DNA of 23,943 bases from Intoshia linei. Its lineage: Eukaryota > Orthonectida > Rhopaluridae. Below are positions 1 through 9,900 of the stretch, piece after piece. Under the pieces are notes generated by a model. The model was not told the DNA's origin. It searched no databases and saw only the letters and a program-made list of their open reading frames with translations. The position numbers and the translations under genes are program-made. Where the stretch lies: the NCBI GenBank assembly GCA_001642005.1, contig LWCA01000540.1, positions 1-23,943 on the forward strand. Direction: 5' to 3'. The first letter of the stretch is position 1, and each line of letters opens with the position of its first letter.

Positions 1-244
1 CAGTATTTAGTTGATTGTTGTAAAATATCATATCTTCTTGACATAACCATTCACTATTTTTCTTAGTTATATCAAAAACTATTTTTATTGTATTTACGAA
101 ATCTGCCTTATCATTCAAATACTTTTGATACCTTTCCATCAACTTAATTAATACTATTAATTTAACTACATTAAGATTAAGATTACTTATGATAAGTACG
201 TTATTATAAATGTGAGTCGTTTTTGTCTGTGCCGTTTTTACCAT
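1..244 (-). CDS. Unidentified open frame, partial, runs off left edge
   Basis: On the minus strand an ATG at 244-242 opens a frame of 81 codons that stays open to the window edge. Its second half reads like a soluble helical protein, with KLMERYQKYLNDKADF and a Trp-Leu-Cys near the edge. I do not recognise the family. It is transcribed away from TBCK, whose first visible exon starts at 502, so it could be the first coding exon of a divergently transcribed neighbour or a chance open frame in AT-rich DNA. An 81-codon open run at this base composition is unlikely but not decisive. No mitochondrial or secretory signal is evident. Confidence 0.35.
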   Translation of the reverse strand, partial: MVKTAQTKTTHIYNNVLIISNLNLNVVKLIVLIKLMERYQKYLNDKADFVNTIKIVFDITKKNSEWLCQEDMIFYNNQLNT

Positions 245-501
245 ACTTCCATTTATTAGTATTAGTAACCATTGAAAAAATAAAATTATTATTTTGTGAT
301 AATATTGACTAGTTGCGTGTGGTATTTCAGTATTTTTAAAAAAATAATTATAAACATTTGTTAACAGTACTATTCCTCACAAAAATTTGGTACAGGACAT
401 TTAAATTAGAAATAGTCATATGTCTAATGTACAGTGTACATTGTATAATTTCATTGATATTAGAAAATGTGCAAATGTTACTCATTGTCATTTATATATA
501 G

Positions 502-3500
502 TTGAAACAATATTCGATATATAGCCGTTTGTGTTTAAGTTATCCTTTAAAAAGACATTTGTCAAGGATATCCGACGAGTGGTTAAATAATCCCATTTCT
601 TATTACAGAAATATTGTATGGATCCATCTATTAGGAGTAAAAGTAAATTTTATTATATATGAATTAAATGAATACTGTGGTTGATCTAATTATCATCTAA
701 TGAGATCAGAATTAGTATTTTATCTCTTGATATTTTATAAATTAGGAGGTAAAAATTTCAATTCTGATAAAATTTGCTGTAATACTCCCCAAATTTTAAT
801 TTTTTCTATTTATTTCTGATTTTTTCATTAATTCTAGCGGTTAAATAAATTAAATGGTTACATGACCAAAGTTAGGAATCCTGCACTAAATAAAACATTA
901 GTAATTTCATTTTTACTTATTTATTTTACTGGGCGATCTAAAAATGTATTCCAATAAAATCGTAAAAAATGAACGATGACACAATAGAGTGGGGAAATAT
1001 TCCTATAATCAAATTAGATGGTGAACAATTAGTTAGGCAATTTTTGTTAGACGACATAATTATCGATTTTGTTAATTAATCATAATATTTATTTTTGACA
1101 ATATTTTTGTGGGTTCTTCAAGGTTTCTTTAATTATAATGACCAACATTTTGTAGTGGTTTTAAGGGAATTTTTTTTGACCCAATTTTTAAAGGTTATCC
1201 AAAAATATCTTCAAAATCTTTAAAACTTGAGTAAATAAAAATTTCCTTAAAAACCCTACATAATTTTGGTTCCAATATTATCTTCAAAATTTTTTTATTA
1301 TGGTAGAAAAAATATTCCCTTAACGCCCCACAAAATTTTGATTCACAATTATCTTCAAAATCTTTTAAAGTTAGTAGAAAAAATATTCTCTTAAAAGCCC
1401 TACAAAATAATAAAATTAGAAACTCACTAAAATTTCTTGAAAAATCAACGATACGGTAAATTAGTAAAATATATGATTATGTCGCTCTAAGATGTATCGC
1501 TCAAATGAATGGACGTCAAACCAGTTACATTTATATATTACTAGCTTGACTGTTATGTACTTCGTAGAAACAGTATTCTAAATCTGCCGAGGGCGGACAT
1601 TTTTGAACATTCTACCAGAAAAATAGATTTAAATAGAAAATTTAATCTAAAAATGCTACTATTCACTATTATATATTATTTAAAGGAGTGGTTGCAAACT
1701 TGTTACACGTGGACCCGTAATATCTAGGGCAAACTTTTTCTAAACTATAAAATCGTCAAATTATAATTTATCAAAATAAAATTCTAACTTTTTTAAGCTA
1801 TAAAAAATACCATAAAAATTCAATTTGGTCCCCCCTGTTAAAAACTTTTTTTTTAAAAATACAATGTAATTTTAAAAAATTAAATATTTATTGTAATACT
1901 TTATTAATTATTTTTTAATGTTGCTAGATAAAAAATTCCTTTGTTTTGTGAGTAATGTATTTAGCATGCTAAAACCTCTTTCTAAACCGTTAGAAGTTGA
2001 AGGGCCATTTCTCAATTGGTTGTACAATCAAGAAGGTTTGGACTGATGTATAGCTAACATAATTTTTTCGATATCATTCTTTTTTAGTCTTTTTTCTATA
2101 TTGTTAATGTTAACGTTGAAGTTTCCAAATATGATAATGTTTATGATTTTAAAAACTATCTCAGAATGTATGTTTTATTAAATTTTTGGGCTTATTTTGT
2201 GTTTAAACAAAAGGGTAAATTGGGTTTTGACCATGAAGGACTCAAATTCTGAAACTGAAAAATAAATAAAAACACGATCTGGGAAAAAATGTATTAGAAA
2301 TTGATTTTTTAAATGCTTCGACTGTCAATTGCTTCAATAAATGGTTACACACAAAAACACACACAGACATTCATTTTTATATAAGTAAAGGATTAATCCA
2401 TTTTATAACTATTTATGGTTATTTTAAAAAATTGGATTGAGTATGGTAGTTTTTTTAAAAAAATATTTAGATTAAATCTACCTTAATTAACGTAAATAAA
2501 AAAGTTTTGATTTTTGCTATAATTATAGTACTTCATTGTAGGTACTTAAAAAATGGCAATATAGCTTAAAATTAAATGGACACCCATAATGATAATACTG
2601 TTTTTATTTTTTATATTGTATACTGATTTAGGGAGATACAAAATTGATTTATGATGAAATAAAATTAATAGAAGATGAAGTACTGGATAAACAAGTAATT
2701 TTAATTATCAAAACCAAAAAATAATAAAATGTTTACAATAGTTGGCAGTTGATTTACCAAGATGTCATAAGTACTATTCATTATTAAACAATAACATTGG
2801 ACGTGAAAAGATACGGCAAGTTATTTTAAAATGGATTTCATCTGATCAAAAAAATGTTTATTGGCAAGGTTTGGATTCAATATGTGCGCCGTTTGTTGTT
2901 TTAAATTACAATCGATTGGGTTTTATTAATCAAAAACCCAATTAAAACCGTTAATTTAGATTTAGCTCTAGTATGCATTGAACAATTTATAAACAAATTT
3001 TTGGATAATTTTTTTGTTACTACAAATATGCATGTTTTAGCCGAGTATTTACAATGTTTTGTTTGTCTCATATCATTTCATGATCCAGAGTTGAGCCACC
3101 ACTTGTTAAAAATAAAATTTGATCCAAATTTGTATGCAATTTCATGGTTTTTAACCTTGTTTGGGCACGTTTTTCAAATGGAAAATCTCATGTTATTATG
3201 GGACAATTGGCTTGCCGGAGATTCGACAATGCCACTTTTTACCGGCTTGACGGTACAATTACTAAAGTTAACATTTAAAGTTTAGTTAATTAAAGAAATC
3301 CACAGGGATAAAATTCTTGAATCAGATTTTGATTCTTGTATCACAATATTTTCCAAAAAGTTTAGTAATTTTTTTTTTATTATTATTATCGCGATAATAT
3401 TATTCACCATCAAAAAAATAGCATATTATTTATTTGTTGGTCCATAATTATGCACCCATTTTTTTAATAAATTATTATTATTAATTTAGTAACAAATGTC

Positions 3501-5710
3501 AATGATTTAAATTCATTCGCTAATATGTACTATATTTCAACACCATCCAGTATTACTTTCCGAAAACACATGAATCTTTCTGCATATTCATCATCTCTTA
3601 TTAATTCTAAATTTGTAAGTTGTACATATAATATTCACTAAGACAGAAATTGGCGATTTTTCATCGAGTAAATAACCATTTACTCGATGTAATGGTTTAA
3701 TGTGATGGTTTTAAGTTTATTAAAGGTCTGATGACTAGAAAAATATGACGTTTATTCTCTGGAGCGACATTCATTTGAGCTACATACATTTAATCGATGT
3801 ATTGTTGGAGCGATACATTTTAGAGCGACATAATCATCGATTATACTAATTTATGTTATCATTGGTTTTTGTCACGAAATTTTAGTGGTTTTTTTTATTC
3901 ATATTTATATTCATGATTTTGGGACCAAGTTTTGTAGGCTTTTTAAGAAAGTTTTTTTTTATTCTATTTTTAAAGATTTTAAAGATAATTTTGGTTCCAA
4001 GATTTGGTAGGGTTTTTAAGGGAACATTTTTTGCACGCAATTTTTAAAGATTTTAAGATCCTATAAAATATTAAAAATATTCGTTCAAAACCTACAAAAA
4101 TTTTGGTCCCAAAATTGCCCTCAAAATATTGTAAAATTGAGTAAAAAAAAAAAAAATCTCTTAAAAACACTACAAATTTTTGGTCCCAAAATAATGAATA
4201 TAAATATGAATAAAGAAACCCACTAAAATTTTGTGACAAAAATCAATGATATACATAAATGTATCTTCAAAATCTTTAAAAAATGATAGAAAAAAAATAT
4301 TTCATTAAAAACCTTCCAAATTTTTGGTTATTGTCATTAAAGAAACTTAAAGAAACCACAAAAATATTTTCAAAAAATAAATATTATAATGAATTAACAA
4401 AATCGATGACTATGTCGCTCTAACAAACATCGCTCAAATGAAGGTTCGCCTAAAAATGTATAAAAATCGCTTGGAGGTGAGATCGGTCTAAGGCCTTTAT
4501 CTATGAAAAATATCTAATAAATTTGAGATAAATACGGTGTATTTAGACCAGTGGTTTCCGATTGGGTCCTTGTACCCATTACTGGTCCTGAGTCCGTGAG
4601 TTCAAATAAAAATTAAAAAAAAAATTTTATCAACTTTTCTCTATTTTATAGGAGAGTTTTTAATATTTATTATAGAATTGTCAGATTTTATTAATTAAAA
4701 TATTTTAACCCAAATCCTATACGACCGCTACATTATTATTTCAAAAACACCACTTATAGTCCATCATTAATAAAATTTACAATGTCATAAGTGTTAATAA
4801 AAAATAGCATTTAAAATACCCAGAGAAAATCTACTTTTACTAATATTTTTTTGAAAAATCCACTTAATCCAATCACAATATAAAAAGTCTAATTTTACTA
4901 ACGCTTAAAGAAGAATCCCTTTTCTCCAATATATTTTTGAAAACCGATTTTACGTAATTTTATGAGAAAAAATGTTTTATATTTGGTTTGGGGTCCAAAA
5001 AAATAAATATTTTGAAATAGGGGTCCGTATATTATTTGAATCGGGGAAAACTAGTCTAGACAGTGTCAAACCTACCACACCCAGAAGTCTTTTCTGGGGA
5101 CTTAGGCGAAATTTTGGTAAAATTTTTAATATGGAAACCTTTTTTGTGTTCCATTGTGAATAATTTGATAATTACTAATGAATTGTACAATAAAAAAAAT
5201 TAATTAAAAAATTTAGATAGTCAACCCTATTCATTACAACCTAGATATAACAATTGGAAAAATATTTGGACAAGAACTTGCAGATATCATTGATGGGATT
5301 CATTCACATTTTAATCTCGAAAAAATAAAAATAATTGACATCCGTTCAAAAGCAGAGTAATAAAAAACGAATTTGCAAATAAAAATAATACAATTTACAG
5401 ATACCAACGTGGACATTTACCTCAAAGCGTCCATTTCCCAATAACAATTGAACAATTAACAAAAAATGGTAAATCGACAATAGCAAAATTTGAAAATTTG
5501 CAATCCAACATAAAAAATTATAAATTAAAAATAATTATTGGAGAAGAATTTGATATTAGATTAAAGGTATACTATGAAAATTATTTAAAAATATTCTAAA
5601 ATTAGTTGGGAAACTATATTGTGTACAAACTCTACATTCCAAATGTTTGCATATGTTCAACAGAAATGGATATTTTTTCCAAATACAACATGTTAACCAG
5701 TATTGTCTAA
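502..5710 (+). CDS. TBCK: TBCK, TBC1 domain-containing kinase-like protein, 3' half (TBC plus rhodanese domains)
   Basis: TBCK is a pseudokinase/TBC/rhodanese protein linked to Rab traffic and mTOR signalling. Eight exons are visible: 502-642, 2632-2694, 2742-2919, 2960-3252, 3286-3364, 3490-3614, 5217-5356, 5401-5566, then the last exon 5606-5710 ending in TAA (nine segments in all, every junction GT-AG and in phase). The TBC part shows NIVWIHLLG, VDLPRCHKY, VYWQGLDSICAPF and ISFHDPELSHHL; this is the region that aligns without gaps to vertebrate TBCK as I remember it. The rhodanese part shows KIKIIDIRSKAEYQRGHLP. The kinase-like N-terminal domain is not visible: exon 502 begins at a splice acceptor, so at least one more exon lies upstream. 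Introns 643-2631 and 3615-5216 hold repeats; the others are 33-125 bp. It ends 18 bp from the UTP3 stop on the other strand. Confidence 0.9.
1047..1512. repeat. Foldback-type repeat, copy A
   Basis: The left end, beginning near TTAGACGACATAATTATCG, is the inverted counterpart of the right end, ATGATTATGTCGCTCTAA then TCAAATGAATGG. The interior consists of degenerate units of about 71-73 bp, with CTTAAAAACCCTACA near 1246, a variant near 1319 and another near 1390. The same ends and units form copy B at 3760-4450, in the other large TBCK intron. No coding frame is present, so it is a non-autonomous element. Confidence 0.65.
1540..1838 (+). repeat. Dispersed repeat, member of a family also in the PDE2 intron
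   Basis: The head, around GCTTGACTGTTATGTACTTC followed by CTGCCGAGGGC, and the later stretch ATGCTACTATTCACTATTAT then AAAGGAGTGGTTGCAAAC recur at 13985-14140 (same strand) and about 15055-15235 (opposite strand). The segment closes with GGTCCCCCCTG at 1827-1837, the reverse complement of the CAGGGGGGACC motif found at 9937, 11615 and 15329. No coding capacity is visible. Confidence 0.55.
3760..4450. repeat. Foldback element, copy B (long inverted repeat)
   Basis: The whole segment is an inverted repeat. Inner arms at about 3855-3927 and 4181-4252 are near-complementary: ACGAAATTTTAGTGG opposes CCACTAAAATTTTGTG, and ATTCATATTTATATTCAT opposes ATGAATATAAATATGAAT. Outer arms pair TTAGAGCGACATAATCATCG (near 3830) with the complement near 4402-4421. 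The centre holds units of the type TTTTGGGACCAA...TGTAGG.TTTTTAAG seen also in copy A. RNA from this intron would fold into a hairpin with arms of roughly 300 nt. No protein is encoded; an 86-codon frame inside it follows the repeat. Confidence 0.75.
4549..5054. mobile_element. hAT-like non-autonomous element in a TBCK intron
   Basis: The left end CAGTGGTTTCCGATTGGGTC resembles hAT-type terminal repeats (CAGNGGTTNTC...), and the right end ...ATCGGGGAAAACTAG is its imperfect complement. The flanks TTTAGAC (4542-4548) and TCTAGAC (5055-5061) differ by one base and may be remains of a target-site duplication. The interior has no transposase. It includes at 4820-4960 a segment related to the minisatellite at 20880-21260 (reverse orientation). 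Confidence 0.5.
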
Positions 5711-5717
5711 ACTTGTA

Positions 5718-5730
5718 AATAAAATTTATT
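5718..5730. promoter_or_regulatory. Mirrored poly(A) signals between convergent TBCK and UTP3
   Basis: Positions 5718-5723 read AATAAA on the plus strand, 8 nt after the TBCK stop. Positions 5730-5725 read AATAAA on the minus strand, overlapping the UTP3 stop codon. Together they form one short near-palindrome in the 18-bp space between the two stop codons. The role is inferred from position and motif. Confidence 0.6.
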
Positions 5731-6873
5731 AAGTAAGTCGGACACTGTGGGAAACATTTTTACGAATTCCATATTTTTCACCATCATATTTGTCCAATTC
5801 TTTTCGGTGTGGTCTAACTTGTCCCCGTCTTCGTATAAGTGCTTTTCTGTATTTATGTTTATGTTTAATTCTAGAATTTCTATCAATTTTCTTTCTTCGA
5901 GGCGTTAAACCACGATTTTTCATTATCTGCTTAGTAATTAATCTTTTTGGTTCATTTTGTACAATTTCTGTATTAATTTCTGATTTGTCATTAGATAAAT
6001 TAAATTCAACATTTCTTTTTTTCAGTATAGGTTGAATTTTGGTATTAAATTCAGTTAGTAAATTTTTTAATTGTATTAATGTGTTGTAAACTTTTTTAGA
6101 TAATTTTTTATTTCCAGATTTAATTGATTGCAAGTAAAAAAGTGAATTCATAATATATGTTTTTTTAATTTTATCCATTGGAGTAATTTCATTTGTACTT
6201 TTTACACTATTAATAAAAAGTATAGCAGTCTTGAAAATACTCGTATCCAATTTTTCATTCGATTCAGTAGTCAAAATATCTTCAGAAACTTGTTTATTTT
6301 TTATTGTTTCAGTTATTAAAAAATCGTCATTTTTAAATTTTGAATACAACTCTTTTTGAAGAAATAATGCTTCCTTTTGTTCCAAATCTTCAGCAATTTC
6401 ATTATCTGAAACATCTATATTGTGACCTTCGTCCACACCTCCATAAAAATCTTTTGATTTCCATTTATATTTAATATGATCAGGTTCGGATTCAGATTCT
6501 AAAATATTAAATTAAGAATTATACAGTATTCTATTTATAATTCGCCAATCATTTACAATATAAAATTTACAATGGTATAAATTTATTAAAAAATTTGTTG
6601 AAAAAACAGGTATGAAATGTCAATGTATGAAAATTTTTCTAATAAAAATTAATAGTATTATACAATAAAATGTATTGTATTATGCAAATTCCAACATTGA
6701 CCAAGTAAAATTGTAGAAAGAAAATACAGTTTTGTACTATATTATAAAAAATTAATTTAATCGATACCACTGGACATTGATGATACACTATCAGTTTGAT
6801 TTGAATCTTCATTTAAATTTTCTTCATCGGATGGTTCATATTTATCAGCAATGTATGATTCAGAATCAGACAT
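5729..6873 (-). CDS. UTP3: UTP3/Sas10 family, small-subunit processome protein
   Basis: UTP3 (Sas10) is a nucleolar component of the U3 small-subunit processome needed for 18S rRNA maturation. There are two exons: 6768-6873 (ATG at 6873) and 5729-6498, joined in phase 1 across a 269-bp intron, giving 291 residues. The first exon is acidic and Ser-rich (MSDSESYIADKYEPSDEEN). The second has KSKDFYGG, then a helical middle matching the Sas10/C1D region, and a strongly conserved basic C-terminus with NRGLTPRRKKIDRNSR, QVRPHRKELDKYDGE and GIRKNVSHSVRL. That tail is the family signature. The protein is clearly shorter than human UTP3 (about 480 residues); the lost part is linker and acidic sequence. 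It lies 87 bp downstream of AFG1L on the same strand. Confidence 0.9.
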
Positions 6874-6916
6874 TTTAATTTATAATTTAAGTTGACGATA
6901 ATAGATTACTGTAATA

Positions 6917-6922
6917 TTTATT
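6917..6922 (-). terminator. Probable poly(A) signal of AFG1L
   Basis: AATAAA on the minus strand, 39 nt beyond the AFG1L stop. It is followed at once by ATTACAG (ending at 6909), a splice-acceptor-like sequence 36 nt before the UTP3 ATG. Confidence 0.5.
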
Positions 6923-6960
6923 TCAGGTATAAATACAAGTACGCACTGCGCAATATCCAT

Positions 6961-9900
6961 TTAAAATTTGAATCCTATACGTTCCATTGATTGTTTGTAG
7001 TAAGATTCTTGCATCATTTCATGTAGTCTAGATTTTGTGCGAACTATGGAAAATTTTTCTTCGTCACCTCCAAACATGTATTTCGTTGCATTCAGCAAAT
7101 CTTTGGATTTATGATTTGAACTTACATTCTAAACATTTATTATTTACTATTATGTCAATTTAGATACAAATGTAATCTACCTGATCCAAGTCTCCATACA
7201 AAGTAATCATTTCCTTTTCATCCTGAGAATTGTTTTCAAATTCAAAAATATTTTTTGCCTCTCTTTGAGAATGAAAGATGAATATATTCTTAGCAAAATA
7301 GTAAAATTAACAAAATATAACTCAAAAATAAATTTTCACGATTTAAAAATTTTCAAGGACTTTAATTTTCTGATTGATGTTTTTTGAAATAACCTTAACT
7401 TCCTAAACAAACTCTTGAATAACAGAATATATCATCTTACGATTTTAAAGTTACGGTCCAATTTAAAAATCTTTATCACTTTATTTTTATATAAGACTTA
7501 TAAGTAAATTGAATTTTTTTAGAACGTACCTTGTTTTTAGTAGAATTGGTTAAGTTTTAGTGATCATAGTTAAATTATCCATACATTCAGACAAATATTT
7601 AATTAAAATTAGATAATTTTATTAGACAGGGACAAAGGCATGAAAATTATTTCTAACAAATATTCACAAAAAGTGCAAGTTTTTTTTATTAATTAAAAAA
7701 AATATGAACCTAGCCATTCTAATTAACACAATTTTCAGTCAAACCCGTCAAGTGTAAATTTTGAAAATCTTCTCATAAAACCATAAACTAATGTAAACAT
7801 TAATAATTTTCATATTTACCTTATTATCATAGAGAACATCGATAAATGTAATAAAACGGCGAGTTTGAATAAGATTGTTTTGGCCAAGTTTTGGAATATT
7901 TGACATAAAGATTATATTAAATTTTTTAGCAATAGCTAAAAAATCTGCTGCACCCAATGGCTAAATTATTAGAATTTTACGAAAATAACCAAAAAAAGAT
8001 AAAAAGTACAGTATACAATTTTACATGTATTTACAAAGATGGATTAAAGGTAATTCAGCATGATTTTCGTCCATTAATTTAAGCACAACAGTCTCTTCTT
8101 CTTCATTAAAACATACTATTTGACCTATTTCCTTGAAATATTCACCTTGCGTTACAATGACATTGCAATCAATTTTACTCGGTATAATAGGCTCGACATC
8201 AACAACATTGACTTCAGTGATGCGATTATCAATTTTTATGCTAACTTTGTCAAAACTAATACGATCAATCACTAGAGCAGGTATATTTTTATACAAAACA
8301 CAAACATTATGGATAACCCAAAATAAATTAGAAAGAGATTTAGCATGTTTTTTAACAGGTTTATTCACACTAATTTCAATAGATTCATTTTCCGATATGT
8401 CATGATTAATTTCTTGGTTTTCAGTGACAATTGTGTGATTTTTTTTATAATCGTTATATTTGTCTTCATTAATATACCTAATTTTACGTTTAAACTTTTT
8501 TTCAGAAATGAGTTTGATAACGTGTTGTGATAAGTTAACCATTTCTTTCGAATTGTGTAATAAACCAAATATTCTTGCATTGTCAAGTTCGATATCTTGT
8601 ATAGTACCACATTGGCCTTGATGTAAACCAGATTCAACAATAAAATGCGTACCTTTGACCATTTTCAATTCAAAATCATCATCATTTTTATGTCCATGTT
8701 TAGATTTATACTTACGTTTATTTGGGTTAACGTCAGCTGCTAAACCTAAACCTTTTGGGCGAACTTTGTAACTTTTAACAGAAACCAACTGTTTATTTTT
8801 CCCTATGCCTTCACCAGGATTCCAACCCATACCTCTTAATAAAGCAGATCCGTATTTTTCAATTGGAGTCGTTAAAATATCTTCCATAGTGCTACATTCT
8901 GCAAATGATTCAACGTCTACTTTATCGTTTAGTACATCATTTAATATTTTATTTATTTTAGAGTTTGGTTTTGATTTTAAATTGCTGTTTATTAACGGAA
9001 TTATAAATTCTTTGTCACTTTTTGATTGTTTTATCTCGTTATCTTTATTTTTTGTAGGATCGTTATGAAATATATCAATGTCTGTAGATCTTTTTATTTT
9101 GTTTTCAATTTTGGTAATTTTAAAGTTAATTGAAGACATTTTGATTATTTGAATATTAGAATTTGATTAGCTAATAATTGTAACTATGCCGACTCGTAAT
9201 TGATGACTAACTTTATTTTTATAGATGCATAATTTAATTATTTAAATTGAATTTAATTATTCACAATTATTGTCCAATTCCTGATTTGTGAAATATTTGA
9301 CCGTATAGTGCCAAATACTTAAAAAGTAAGCAAAACCCAAATTTTTTTTATTTCTCCAATATTTTTGTGTACCAATAAGTAAAGAATCACCATATTCGAA
9401 CAGAGCTGAACCTACCATGCTCGAGAGCACAAAAATTAAAAATTGCCCTAAAAAATTCATTACGATGCGGAATGCAATAGAACCGTTAGAATCCCTTCAC
9501 GGGCCTAGACTTGAAGTTATGATATTGGAAAATTTTTTTTATAGGTTGACTGTTGGCTCTACACTGCCATGGTAATCTAATTTCTCTTATCCACTGGTTT
9601 TTACTTGACAGTTCAAATTTTATACTAAGCACTTATCAACCGTTTAAAATTTAAATACTCAGGTTCATTTTACAAAAATTTTATCAAGGTCCCAAAAGCA
9701 TCGTTTACGGTAGGCTCAGTTCTGTATCTGAAAATATATCCTTTGGTTATTTAATGAAAAAATATTTAAAATACAGTAATTATTTATAAAAAATAAGTAT
9801 AAATTACTTTATCACAAATTTCTTCAAATTCTAAATAAACTGAATTTCCACATGTTAAATTCAAAACAATATTTCGACCGTAAATATTAATTTTTTCTTT

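Larger units (their letters stand above)
643..2631 (+). other. Large repeat-filled intron of TBCK
   Basis: This 1989-bp phase-0 intron separates the TBC exon ending LLGVK from the next, starting GDTKLIYDE. It contains foldback element copy A (1047-1512) and a dispersed repeat (about 1540-1838). The remainder (643-1046 and 1839-2631) is AT-rich sequence in which I see no exon, RNA gene or named element. Confidence 0.7.
3615..5216 (+). other. Second repeat-filled intron of TBCK
   Basis: This 1602-bp phase-0 intron lies between the TBCK exon ending at 3614 and the rhodanese exon starting at 5217. It carries foldback copy B (3760-4450) and a hAT-like non-autonomous element (4549-5054). A short hairpin with arms CATCGAGTAAAT and ATTTACTCGATG sits at about 3662-3690. 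I found no further exon in it, although a small exon for the linker between TBC and rhodanese domains cannot be excluded. Confidence 0.65.
7961..9807 (-). other. AFG1L intron 8, host of nested genes
   Basis: This 1847-bp phase-0 intron lies between the exon ending FEEICDK and the exon starting PLGAADFL. It contains the complete GPKOW reading frame and a 67-codon ORF, both in the same orientation as the host gene. The GPKOW stop lies 60 bp from the next AFG1L exon. Positions 9461-9807 show only AT-rich DNA and two copies of a short CAGA-CTGA-CCTACC motif in inverted orientation (about 9403-9419 and 9708-9729). Confidence 0.85.

Noticed and set aside
2742-3285. TBCK as a frameshifted pseudogene
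   Set aside because: The two apparent breaks vanish when introns 2920-2959 (40 bp) and 3253-3285 (33 bp) are removed; both are GT-AG, phase-consistent and restore gapless family alignment.
3979-4239. 86-codon minus-strand frame
   Set aside because: It lies inside the foldback element, follows its repeat units, and has a low-complexity Phe/Leu/Tyr-rich product.
8133-9068. Plus-strand frames of 61-90 codons opposite GPKOW, and a minus-strand frame at 8365-8640
   Set aside because: They are shadows of the conserved GPKOW frame.
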